DNA of 53,575 bases from Autumnicola edwardsiae. GTDB lineage: Bacteria; Bacteroidota; Bacteroidia; Flavobacteriales; Flavobacteriaceae. The first letter of the stretch is position 1, and the number at the start of each line of letters is the position of its first letter. The notes below the pieces were generated by a model, which did no database searches, was not told where the DNA came from, and saw nothing but the letters and a program-made list of their open reading frames with translations. The position numbers were made by a program, and so were the translations under genes. Positions 16,321 to 23,943 of the stretch are shown here, piece by piece. Where the stretch lies: contig NZ_JAVRHP010000014.1 of the NCBI RefSeq assembly GCF_031846505.1, forward strand, positions 1 through 53,575. Direction: 5' to 3'.

Positions 16321-17613
16321 ATGAAATATCACCAAATCGATTCAAAACTTTTTATAAAGAACCGCAAGAACTTTATGGCGAAGATGAAGCCCGCTAGTCT
16401 TGCAGTTTTTAACTCTAACGATGTTTATCCTATTGGGGCTGACAGTACACTTCCGTTTGAACAAAACAGGGATTTGTTCTACCTGAGTGGAGTGGACCAG
16501 GAAGAAAGTGTTCTTGTGCTGTTTCCAGATGCACCAAAGAAAGAGCACCGTGAAATTCTGTTTTTAACCGAAACCAATGAGCATATTGCGGTTTGGGAAG
16601 GTGAAAAACTTACTAAAGAAAGAGCTCTGGAAGTCAGTGGCGTGGAGACAGTTTACTGGATGAAAGATTTTGAAAAGATCTTTTTTGAAGTAATGACACA
16701 GTGTGAAACCATTTATTTTAATACTAATGAGCACTATCGTTCTTCACATAAAACCGAGACCCGGGATATGCGCTTTATCAAATGGTGCAAAGAGAAATAT
16801 CCTGCTCACCAGGTAGCAAAGAGCAATCCTATACTTCAGCGGTTACGATCTGTTAAAGATCCAATAGAACTTGCGCTTATGCAAAATGCCTGTGATATCA
16901 CTGAAAAAGCTTTCCGCAGAACGCTGGGATTTGTGAAGCCGGGAGTCTGGGAATACGAAATTGAAGCCGAATATTATCACGAGATGATCAGGAACCGCTC
17001 CCGCGGCTTTGCTTATACTCCTATTGTCGCCAGCGGGAACAATGCAAATGTTCTTCACTATATCGAAAATAACCAGCAATGCCAGGCGGGAGATCTTATA
17101 CTGTTGGATACAGGTGCCGAATATGCCAATTATGCCAGTGATCTTAGCCGTACAATCCCGGTTTCCGGGAAATATTCAGAAAGGCAAAAGCAGGTATATA
17201 ATGCGGTAAACCGCGTGAAGAAAGAAGCTACTAAAATGCTTGTTCCTGGAACCATCTGGGCAGAATATCATAAGGAAGTAGGGAAACTAATGACTTCAGA
17301 ATTAATAAGTCTGGGTTTACTGGACAAAGCCGATGTGCAAAAGGAAAATCCGGATTGGCCTGCATACAAGAAATATTTTATGCACGGAACTTCCCATAAT
17401 ATTGGTTTGGATACTCATGATTACGGAATTCTTACCGAACCTATGGAGGCAAACCAGGTATATACGGTAGAGCCAGGGATTTATCTTCCGGAAGAAGGAT
17501 TTGGGATTCGTCTTGAGGATGACGTGGTGATCCAGGAAAAAGGAGAGCCGTTCAATTTAATGAGAAACATTCCAATAGAAGTAGAAGAAATTGAAGAAAT
17601 AATGAATGCTTAG
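16321..17613 (+). CDS. pepP: Xaa-Pro aminopeptidase (aminopeptidase P, M24B)
   Basis: 430 residues. The N-terminal creatinase-like domain (about 1-170) is followed by a pita-bread metallopeptidase domain. The dinuclear metal ligands are visible: Asp in LLDTGAEYANYASDLSRT (two Asp), His in HGTSHNIGLDTHD, Glu in VEPGIYLPEEGFGIRLEDDV (two Glu). It releases an N-terminal residue that precedes proline. It is cytoplasmic, with no signal peptide. Gene length and order match PepP of other Flavobacteriaceae. A strong terminator follows, so it is probably monocistronic. Confidence 0.93.
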   Translation: MKYHQIDSKLFIKNRKNFMAKMKPASLAVFNSNDVYPIGADSTLPFEQNRDLFYLSGVDQEESVLVLFPDAPKKEHREILFLTETNEHIAVWEGEKLTKERALEVSGVETVYWMKDFEKIFFEVMTQCETIYFNTNEHYRSSHKTETRDMRFIKWCKEKYPAHQVAKSNPILQRLRSVKDPIELALMQNACDITEKAFRRTLGFVKPGVWEYEIEAEYYHEMIRNRSRGFAYTPIVASGNNANVLHYIENNQQCQAGDLILLDTGAEYANYASDLSRTIPVSGKYSERQKQVYNAVNRVKKEATKMLVPGTIWAEYHKEVGKLMTSELISLGLLDKADVQKENPDWPAYKKYFMHGTSHNIGLDTHDYGILTEPMEANQVYTVEPGIYLPEEGFGIRLEDDVVIQEKGEPFNLMRNIPIEVEEIEEIMNA

Positions 17614-17639
17614 CATTTCCTGATTATTTTTTTTGAATA

Positions 17640-17675
17640 GCCACGAACATAAGAAATAATGTTTCGTGGCTTTTT
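17640..17675 (+). terminator. Terminator of pepP
   Basis: GCCACGAACAT (17640-17650) pairs with ATGTTTCGTGGC (17659-17670) with one bulged T and an 8-nt loop, followed by TTTTT. It lies between pepP and the alpha/beta hydrolase gene. Confidence 0.85.
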
Positions 17676-17686
17676 AATTATCACAT

Positions 17687-18457
17687 ATGACCATAAACTA
17701 TAGAGATACCGAAATATTTTTTTCTTCTGAAGGAGAGGGGAACCCACTGATTCTTTTACATGGTTTCCTGGAGTCTTCGAAGATATGGGATGATTTTGTT
17801 CCTTCCCTTGCAGCGCATAGGCAGGTAGTATGTATAGATCTTCCCGGTCATGGAAAATCTGGCTGTTTTAATGAAATTCACAGCATGGAGGAAATGGCTA
17901 AAGGTGTAAAAGAGGTGCTGCGGAATTTGGGTATAGAAAAAGCGGCGGTCGCGGGACATTCCATGGGAGGTTATGTGAGTTTGGAATTGTCAAAAATTTT
18001 CCCTACTCTGTTAAGAAGTTTAACATTAATCAATTCTACTCCTGAAGCGGATAGCGAGGAGAGAAAAAACAACCGTGACCGTGCAGTAAAGCTGGTCAGT
18101 AAGAATAAAAATGCATTTGTGAAAATGGCGATTTCCAATCTAATGTTACCGTCCAGCTCAGGAAAGCACAAGGCAGAGGTTCAAAATTTAATTTCTGAAG
18201 CTCTGGAGATGAGCACAAAGGGCATAACAGCGGCAACAAAAGGTATGAAAATTCGTACAGACAATATGAATCTATTTTCAAACCTGGAAATAGAAAAAAA
18301 TATAATTGCAGGAAAAGAGGATCCTATTTTAAATTATAAAAGCCTGAAAAAGGTAGCTATTACGGGGAATGCAAATTATTTTCTGTTAAATGGAGGGCAT
18401 TTATCCTTTATTGAAGACAAACCGACATTAAGAAAACTTTTACATTTGATCGATTAA
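17687..18457 (+). CDS. Alpha/beta-fold hydrolase
   Basis: 256 residues, no signal peptide. Oxyanion-hole region ILLHGFLES near residue 23, strand-turn DLPGHGKSG, nucleophile elbow AGHSMGGY (Ser near residue 95), acid candidate Asp in AGKEDPI and catalytic His in NGGHLSFIED near the end. The lid region (about 125-185) is helical. The family covers esterases, lactonases and C-C hydrolases, and sequence alone does not fix the substrate. It starts 12 nt after the pepP terminator. Confidence 0.85.
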   Translation: MTINYRDTEIFFSSEGEGNPLILLHGFLESSKIWDDFVPSLAAHRQVVCIDLPGHGKSGCFNEIHSMEEMAKGVKEVLRNLGIEKAAVAGHSMGGYVSLELSKIFPTLLRSLTLINSTPEADSEERKNNRDRAVKLVSKNKNAFVKMAISNLMLPSSSGKHKAEVQNLISEALEMSTKGITAATKGMKIRTDNMNLFSNLEIEKNIIAGKEDPILNYKSLKKVAITGNANYFLLNGGHLSFIEDKPTLRKLLHLID

Positions 18458-18530
18458 TTTTAACTTTTTATCTGATTTATTAACTTTTTTTTCTAATTTT
18501 AAATTATAGAAACAAGAAAATCAAATCTTT

Positions 18531-18788
18531 ATGAAGAATAGAAACCCTAAGCTATTTTCATTTTCAAAGGTTTTTTGCAACATTTTTGGACATACACTTA
18601 AGGTTTTCAAAAATGTAACTGAGCATATCCACGAGTATAAATGCGCTAAATGTGGAATGGAAATGACTGATACGGCTAACGGATTTTTAGCCTGCCTTAC
18701 CCCAAAATTTAAAGAAACGAACAATTACCTTGCGAAGATCCATCAAAGAAGAAGGAACCGCAAGAATTTACTTGCTGAAGCTTCTTAA
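18531..18788 (+). CDS. Small zinc-ribbon protein
   Basis: 85 residues, basic. A central CAKCGMEMTD provides one CxxC pair, and earlier Cys/His residues (VFCNIFGH, EHIHEY) could complete a zinc site. The TDTANGFLACLTPKFKETNNYLAKIH segment resembles small uncharacterised proteins I recall from Flavobacteriaceae, and the C terminus is very basic (HQRRRNRKN), suggesting nucleic-acid binding. The function is unknown. Upstream, 73 bp separate it from the hydrolase gene. Confidence 0.6.
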   Translation: MKNRNPKLFSFSKVFCNIFGHTLKVFKNVTEHIHEYKCAKCGMEMTDTANGFLACLTPKFKETNNYLAKIHQRRRNRKNLLAEAS

Positions 18789-19028
18789 TCCGTTCGGTAG
18801 CAATTAGGAATTTACATATATAGTATTAGGAAAATATTCCTAATATTTTCTTCAATAAACTCATGACACGGCTTTCTGAGAAATATGAGCTGGTGAAGAT
18901 CTATATAGTATGTACTGATTTTTGCTCCATTTTTGAGGTCGGCCTTTATTATTTAGCTGAATCTTCTATGAGAGTGACTTAGTGCTATAAGAATAAGCCT
19001 CCAGGGCAAAAAATTATCCGCTAAAGAG

Positions 19029-20090
19029 CTAATCTTCCTCCTCTTCTTTTTCCATTGAATTCCAGCCCCGGGCGATCAAAGGAATTTTTGTGTTTGCGCG
19101 GGTAATTAAATGCATACCCTCATTCTCTTCGGTCATATGGCCGATAATTGTCAAATTTGGGTTGCCTTTAATTTTGTCATAATCCTCCTGAGAAATGGTG
19201 AACAGTAATTCATAGTCTTCACCACCACTTAAAGCTATTGTGGTACTGTCAATTTTAAATTCTTCGCATACTGAAATTACCGCGGGATCCAGCGGAATTT
19301 TCTCTTCAAACAGATTTACACCGGTTTTGGAATTTTTACAAAGGTGGATTACTTCTGAAGATAATCCGTCACTAATATCGATCATAGAAGTCGGTTTCAC
19401 ATCGAGCTCCTTCAACAACGGCGGAATATCTTTTCTTGCTTCCGGTTTTAGCTGCCTTTCAATGAGATAAGTGTACTGGTCAAGATCTGGCTGTGCATTA
19501 GGATTTGCCTTAAATACCTGTTTCTCTCGCTCCAGCACCTGCAATCCCATATATGCAGCTCCAAGATCTCCCGATACTACGAGAAAATCATTGGGTTTGG
19601 CGCCGCTCCGGTAAACAACATCTTCACTTTTAGCAATTCCCAAAGCAGTTATGCTAATTACTAAGCCTGAAGTTGAGGAGGTTGTATCGCCGCCAATAAC
19701 ATCGATATTGTAGATATTTGCTGCCAGTTCTATTCCGGAGTATAATTCCTCCAGCGCTTCTACAGGGAAACGATTGGAAACTGCAATAGAAACGGTAATT
19801 TGAGTGGCTTTGCCGTTCATGGCATACACGTCTGATGCGTTCACCATAACAGCTTTATACCCCAAATGCTTCAGCGGCATATAAGCCAGGTCAAAATGTA
19901 CTCCCTCCACCAAAAGATCTGTGGTTACAATACATTGATTGTCTTCAAAATCCAGAATAGCGGCGTCATCACCAATGGCCTTTTTTGTAGACGTTAACTT
20001 TGGTGCAAAGTTTTTTGTAAGATGATCTATTAGGCCAAATTCTCCTAATTCCGAAAGGTTTGTTTTGGTTTCCTGACTATTTTCAAACAT
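19029..20090 (-). CDS. thiL: Thiamine-monophosphate kinase
   Basis: 353 residues of the PurM/ThiL ATPase superfamily. ELGEFGLIDHLTKNF at the start, the metal-binding GDDAAILD near residue 40, TTDLLVEGVHF, NASDVYAMNG, IGGDTTSS and ISDGLSSE are the classic ThiL blocks. It phosphorylates thiamine monophosphate to the cofactor thiamine diphosphate. The start is the ATG at 20090; a further upstream TTG would add three residues and is unlikely, because a -7 promoter box (TAAATTTG) lies at 20104-20097, only 6 nt before this ATG. No other thi genes are in the window. Confidence 0.95.
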   Translation of the reverse strand: MFENSQETKTNLSELGEFGLIDHLTKNFAPKLTSTKKAIGDDAAILDFEDNQCIVTTDLLVEGVHFDLAYMPLKHLGYKAVMVNASDVYAMNGKATQITVSIAVSNRFPVEALEELYSGIELAANIYNIDVIGGDTTSSTSGLVISITALGIAKSEDVVYRSGAKPNDFLVVSGDLGAAYMGLQVLEREKQVFKANPNAQPDLDQYTYLIERQLKPEARKDIPPLLKELDVKPTSMIDISDGLSSEVIHLCKNSKTGVNLFEEKIPLDPAVISVCEEFKIDSTTIALSGGEDYELLFTISQEDYDKIKGNPNLTIIGHMTEENEGMHLITRANTKIPLIARGWNSMEKEEEED

Positions 20091-20096
20091 AACATG

Positions 20097-20104
20097 CAAA
20101 TTTA
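20097..20104 (-). promoter_or_regulatory. -7 box of thiL
   Basis: TAAATTTG on the minus strand, a perfect TAnnTTTG, 6 nt upstream of the ATG. No TTG is found at the usual 19-20 nt upstream, so the -33 element is missing or atypical. Confidence 0.45.
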
Positions 20105-20354
20105 GAGTGCAAAATAAGTGAATATTATTTCAACTGAAGCCTGTTCTATAGAGTTTCTGAGGTTAAAAACAGTTGCTTTTATGATAGAAACTGACTTTTA
20201 TGTTCTTAAAATGAAGGTTAAAAGAAATGAATATTTAATCTACTGTAAACTAATTAATTAGAATTATTTTTAGGTTATTGGGTCTTATCGAAATGCCCTA
20301 TTAACCTATTCTTAAAACAAATGCTCACACTATGGTAAACCGCTTGTTTTGTAC

Positions 20355-20362
20355 TATATTTG
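20355..20362 (+). promoter_or_regulatory. -7 box of the suf operon
   Basis: TATATTTG matches TAnnTTTG and lies 29 nt upstream of the sufA ATG at 20392. A clear -33 TTTG at the expected distance is not seen, which may point to an activator-dependent promoter. The rest of the roughly 300-bp thiL-sufA gap is AT-rich with no gene. Confidence 0.4.
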
Positions 20363-20391
20363 TTCCCAATTTAGAACTAATCTGTTTAGCT

Positions 20392-20721
20392 ATGATAAAA
20401 GTAAGCGAAGGCGCTAAAACGAAGATCGCCGCTTTAATGACCGAAGAGGGTTATGACAGCGTTCAGGATTTTGTGCGCGTTGGTGTAAAGAGTGGTGGTT
20501 GCTCAGGATTGTCTTATGAATTAAAATTTGACAAATCTCAGGCCGAAGATGATAAGCTTTTTGAAGATAACAATGTAAAAATAGTAGTGGATAAGCGCAG
20601 TGTTTTGTACCTCGCCGGAACAATCCTGGAATATTCCGGAGGACTTAACGGAAAGGGCTTTGTCTTTAACAATCCCAATGCCCAGCGCACCTGTGGTTGT
20701 GGAGAGAGTTTTTCACTGTGA
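20392..20721 (+). CDS. sufA: A-type iron-sulfur carrier SufA/IscA (HesB family)
   Basis: 109 residues from the ATG at 20392 (MIKVSEGAKTKIAAL). The three A-type cysteines are present: one in SGGCSGLSYEL and two in the C-terminal CGCGESFSL. These proteins take a cluster from the SufBCD scaffold and pass it to targets. An in-frame ATG 60 nt upstream overlaps the predicted promoter and adds a sequence unlike the family, so it was rejected. First gene of the suf cluster, separated from sufB by an S23-type gene. Confidence 0.93.
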   Translation: MIKVSEGAKTKIAALMTEEGYDSVQDFVRVGVKSGGCSGLSYELKFDKSQAEDDKLFEDNNVKIVVDKRSVLYLAGTILEYSGGLNGKGFVFNNPNAQRTCGCGESFSL

Positions 20722-20739
20722 TAAGAGAATAAGCTAAGA

Positions 20740-21163
20740 AGTTAAAGAGTAAATGAGCAATTATAAGTCCTTTGAAGATTTAGAAGTTTATCAAAAGGCA
20801 ATCTCGTTTACAGTGAAAATTTTTAAACTTCAGAAAAGTGAAAAATTAAGAAGAGAGTTTGCTTTAACAGATCAGCTTAAAAGAGCAACACTTTCTATAT
20901 CAAATAATATAGCTGAAGGTTTTGAAAGAGAAACAGACAAAGAGCTTGTTCGTTTTCTGTACTTTTCAAAAGGCTCAGCAGGCGAGGTTAGAAATATTTT
21001 GAATGTGATGAAAGAGACGAAAGTCTTAGGTGATGAGGAGTATGTTGTTCTGAAGAATGACATTATTACCATTTCAAAACAGCTTTCTAACTATATAAAA
21101 TACATCATTAAGAGGAACGGGAAAATTGTAGATTAAACTTTTTAACTTTTTTTCTCTTTAACT
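20740..21163. repeat. Short inverted repeats bracketing the four-helix-bundle gene
   Basis: AGTTAAAGAG (20740-20749) and its reverse complement CTCTTTAACT (21154-21163) flank the gene at 20753-21136. The right flank also carries related units (TTTAACTTTT, TTTAACTCTTTT). The arrangement suggests a mobile or formerly mobile cassette, or simply low-complexity sequence. Confidence 0.4.
20753..21136 (+). CDS. Four-helix bundle protein (23S rRNA intervening-sequence type)
   Basis: 127 residues. FEDLEVYQKAISFTVKIFKL at the start, LTDQLKRATLSISNNIAEGFERET in the middle and RFLYFSKGSAGEVRNIL are the signatures of the S23/IVP family (TIGR02436-type), first found encoded in intervening sequences of 23S rRNA genes and now known as common stand-alone genes in Bacteroidota. 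It forms a homo-pentamer of four-helix subunits in solved members; the biological role is unresolved. It sits between sufA and sufB in the same orientation, which is not the usual suf order, and is bracketed by short inverted repeats. Confidence 0.9.
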   Translation: MSNYKSFEDLEVYQKAISFTVKIFKLQKSEKLRREFALTDQLKRATLSISNNIAEGFERETDKELVRFLYFSKGSAGEVRNILNVMKETKVLGDEEYVVLKNDIITISKQLSNYIKYIIKRNGKIVD

Positions 21164-21184
21164 CTTTTACTGAATTTAGAGACT

Positions 21185-22630
21185 ATGGCATATACTGAAG
21201 ATGATTTAAAGAAAGAACTCGAGACCAAAGAGTATGAGTATGGATTTTATACAGATATAGAATCTGATACTTTTCCTGTTGGTTTAAACGAGGATATTGT
21301 AAGGGCGATTTCCAAAAAGAAAGAGGAGCCGGAATGGATGACAGAGTGGAGGCTTGAAGCTTACCGCGAATGGGAAAAGATGGAAGAGCCGGAATGGGCT
21401 AATGTACATTACAAAAAGCCGAATTTTCAGGATATTTCCTATTATTCAGCACCTAACAAGAAGCCGAAATATGACAGCCTGGACGAGGTAGATCCCGAAT
21501 TACTGGATACTTTTAAGAAGCTGGGAATTTCTGTAGATGAGCAAAAGAAACTTGCCGGTGTTGCGGTAGATATCGTAATGGACTCGGTGTCTGTTACCAC
21601 TACTTTTAAGAAAACCCTTGCTGAAAAAGGAATTATTTTCTGTTCAATTTCTGAAGCCATCAGGGAGCATCCGGAATTGGTGAAAAAATATATAGGAAGT
21701 GTTGTTCCTAAGCGAGATAATTTCTACGCAGCACTTAACTCGGCTGTGTTTAGTGATGGTTCTTTTTGTTATATCCCAAAGGGAGTGCGTTGCCCAATGG
21801 AGCTTTCAACTTATTTCAGGATTAACCAGGCAGGAACGGGACAATTTGAACGTACGCTTGTGGTTGCCGAGCCGGGTAGTTATGTGAGCTATCTGGAAGG
21901 TTGTACGGCCCCAACGCGGGATGAAAATCAATTGCATGCTGCAGTTGTGGAGCTAATAGCTCTTGATGATGCCGAAATTAAATACAGTACGGTGCAAAAT
22001 TGGTTCCCTGGGAATAAAGAAGGAAAAGGTGGTGTGTACAATTTCGTGACCAAGCGTGGCTTGTGCGAGAAGAATGCAAAAATCTCCTGGACCCAGGTAG
22101 AAACCGGTTCTGCGGTAACCTGGAAGTATCCGTCTTGTATCCTTAAAGGAGATAATTCTGTAGGGGAATTTTATTCTATCGCAGTAACAAACAATTATCA
22201 GCAGGCAGATACCGGAACCAAAATGGTGCATTTAGGTAAGAACACTAAAAGTACAATTATCTCCAAAGGTATTTCTGCAGGACGATCTCAGAATTCCTAC
22301 AGGGGCTTGGTTCAAATAAACAGTCGCGCAGATAATGCCCGGAATTTTTCACAATGTGATTCCCTGTTAATGGGGAACGAATGTGGAGCACATACTTTTC
22401 CTTATATCGAGGTAAAGAACAAATCGGGACAGGTGGAGCATGAAGCCACAACAAGTAAAATCGGGGAAGATCAGATTTTTTATTGCAACCAGCGGGGGAT
22501 AGATACAGAAAAAGCAATTGCTTTAATTGTAAACGGCTTTAGTAAGGAAGTTTTAAATAAACTGCCTATGGAGTTTGCTGTAGAAGCCCAGAAATTACTG
22601 GAAATATCACTTGAAGGTTCAGTAGGATAA
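21185..22630 (+). CDS. sufB: Fe-S cluster scaffold subunit SufB
   Basis: 481 residues, full length. The N-terminal helical region (about 1-110) is followed by the SufBD beta-helix core with RCPMELSTYFRIN and VSYLEGCTAP. The C-terminal region has CDSLLMGNECGAHTFPYIE and HEATTSKIGEDQIFYCNQRGI, which contain the conserved Cys, His and Glu residues implicated in cluster assembly in E. coli SufB. SufB with SufC and SufD forms the SufBC2D scaffold in the cytoplasm. It starts 48 bp after the S23-type gene and is followed after 21 bp by a lipoprotein gene. Confidence 0.97.
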   Translation: MAYTEDDLKKELETKEYEYGFYTDIESDTFPVGLNEDIVRAISKKKEEPEWMTEWRLEAYREWEKMEEPEWANVHYKKPNFQDISYYSAPNKKPKYDSLDEVDPELLDTFKKLGISVDEQKKLAGVAVDIVMDSVSVTTTFKKTLAEKGIIFCSISEAIREHPELVKKYIGSVVPKRDNFYAALNSAVFSDGSFCYIPKGVRCPMELSTYFRINQAGTGQFERTLVVAEPGSYVSYLEGCTAPTRDENQLHAAVVELIALDDAEIKYSTVQNWFPGNKEGKGGVYNFVTKRGLCEKNAKISWTQVETGSAVTWKYPSCILKGDNSVGEFYSIAVTNNYQQADTGTKMVHLGKNTKSTIISKGISAGRSQNSYRGLVQINSRADNARNFSQCDSLLMGNECGAHTFPYIEVKNKSGQVEHEATTSKIGEDQIFYCNQRGIDTEKAIALIVNGFSKEVLNKLPMEFAVEAQKLLEISLEGSVG

Positions 22631-22651
22631 GATATTAGGATAAGAAGGATT

Positions 22652-23035
22652 ATGAAGAAGTTGCTGAGTCTCTTTGCGATACTGCTAATTATGATAAGCT
22701 GTCAGGATGAAGACAGGCAGGGAATTGTGACCGAGCCTGAAGCCGAAACTGTTGCGGATAGTATTCCAACCCTTACCGGTGAGTTTATTTATGTTGCAGA
22801 TGCTGCAGTCTTCCGGGGGCAGGATTTTGTGTACGGAGTGAAAATCGATTCCATGGCACAAGAACTTGCAGATAAGGTAAAGCCTTATAAAAAGGAAGAT
22901 TTTGATTTGGTGAAGGTGAAGATTAAAGGTAAAATCCAACCTAACCAGAGCCGGGAAGGTTGGAAAGAAGTTGTGGAAATCAGGGAAATAATAGAAATTC
23001 TTCAGGAGAAAGAAACTTCGGAAGCTAATAAATAG
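22652..23035 (+). CDS. Lipoprotein encoded between sufB and sufC
   Basis: 127 residues. The start MKKLLSLFAILLIMISC is a lipoprotein signal peptide with the acylated Cys near residue 17. The mature part has EFIYVADAAVFRGQDFVYGVKID followed by a segment rich in beta-branched residues and ending KEVVEIREIIEIL. This recalls the small OB-fold domain at the C terminus of NlpE-type lipoproteins, but that is a guess from pattern. It is tightly placed in the suf operon (21 bp after sufB, 53 bp before sufC). A role in envelope metal or redox sensing linked to Fe-S demand is possible; nothing in the sequence proves it. Confidence 0.75.
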   Translation: MKKLLSLFAILLIMISCQDEDRQGIVTEPEAETVADSIPTLTGEFIYVADAAVFRGQDFVYGVKIDSMAQELADKVKPYKKEDFDLVKVKIKGKIQPNQSREGWKEVVEIREIIEILQEKETSEANK

Positions 23036-23088
23036 AACAAGAATAGTTTAAATCAATTCCGGATTATCGGAATGCATACCATAAAATT

Positions 23089-23841
23089 ATGCTTAGAATT
23101 AAGAATTTACACGCGAGTATAGACGATAAAGAGATCCTAAAGGGAATTAATCTCGAAATTAATCCGGGAGAGGTTCACGCTATAATGGGACCAAATGGTT
23201 CCGGGAAAAGTACATTGTCTTCGGTTATCGCAGGAAAAGAAGAATTTGATGTGACAGAAGGGGAGATCCTTTTTGAAAATAAAGATCTTTCTGAGCTGGA
23301 TCCTGAAGAAAGAGCGCACAAGGGTATCTTTCTTTCATTTCAATATCCTACAGAAATTCCCGGGGTTTCAGTAACCAATTTTATGCGTACGTCTATAAAT
23401 GCACATAGAAAAGCGCAGGGGCTGGAAGATATGCCGGGAAATGAAATGCTGAAGCTTATCCGTGAAAAATCAGAAATGCTGGCAATCGACAGGAAGTTTT
23501 TATCAAGATCTTTAAATGAAGGTTTTTCAGGAGGGGAGAAAAAGCGTAACGAGATCTTCCAGATGGCTATGCTAAATCCAAAGTTATCGATCCTGGACGA
23601 GACAGATTCCGGTTTGGATATCGATGCCTTGAAAATAGTCGCAGATGGTGTGAATAAACTCAGAAATGAGAATAATGCCGTTCTGGTAATTACGCACTAC
23701 CAGCGTTTATTGAATTACATCGTGCCAGATGTGGTACATGTTCTTGTAGATGGGAGAATCGTGAAGACTGGTGGTAAAGAACTGGCTTTCGAATTGGAAG
23801 AAAAAGGTTACGACTGGGTAACGCCGGAAAAAGCGGTGTAA
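23089..23841 (+). CDS. sufC: Fe-S assembly ATPase SufC
   Basis: 250 residues, an ABC ATPase. Walker A GPNGSGKST near residue 36, Q-loop in SFQYPTEIPGVS, signature SGGEKKRNEIFQM near residue 145, Walker B LSILDETDSGLD with the SufC-specific ETDSGLDIDAL spelling, and the H-loop VITHYQRLL. SufC drives the conformational change of the SufBC2D scaffold. The family-typical length and motifs leave no doubt. Downstream is a 102-bp gap with an AT-rich repeat tract before sufD. Confidence 0.97.
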   Translation: MLRIKNLHASIDDKEILKGINLEINPGEVHAIMGPNGSGKSTLSSVIAGKEEFDVTEGEILFENKDLSELDPEERAHKGIFLSFQYPTEIPGVSVTNFMRTSINAHRKAQGLEDMPGNEMLKLIREKSEMLAIDRKFLSRSLNEGFSGGEKKRNEIFQMAMLNPKLSILDETDSGLDIDALKIVADGVNKLRNENNAVLVITHYQRLLNYIVPDVVHVLVDGRIVKTGGKELAFELEEKGYDWVTPEKAV

Positions 23842-23843
23842 AC

Positions 23844-23880
23844 GATTTGAAAATTTGAAGATTTTTCAATTTGAAAATTG
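23844..23880. repeat. AT-rich AAATTTG-type repeat between sufC and sufD
   Basis: Degenerate units GATTTGAAAATTTGAAGATTT and TTCAATTTGAAAATTG, the same style as the tracts at 11852-11914 and in 31416-31673. It interrupts the otherwise compact suf operon. Confidence 0.5.
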
Positions 23881-23943
23881 AGGAGTTTGAAGTTTAGAAG
23901 CGCAGGCTTAGAGCTTTAAACTTAATACTTGAAACATACAAAC

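Noticed and set aside
18789..19028. Possible small RNA in the 240-bp gap before thiL
   Set aside because: No promoter-terminator pair, no stable hairpin with a T run, and no similarity to a known RNA.
20091..20099. TTG start of thiL three codons upstream
   Set aside because: It overlaps the predicted -7 box region, and the ATG at 20090 fits homologous N termini.
20332..20391. Upstream ATG for sufA
   Set aside because: It would place the TATATTTG promoter box inside the coding sequence, and the added residues are unlike the family.
23929..23943. Upstream TTG start for sufD (five extra residues)
   Set aside because: The ATG at 23944 gives the family-typical N terminus; the extra residues have no support.
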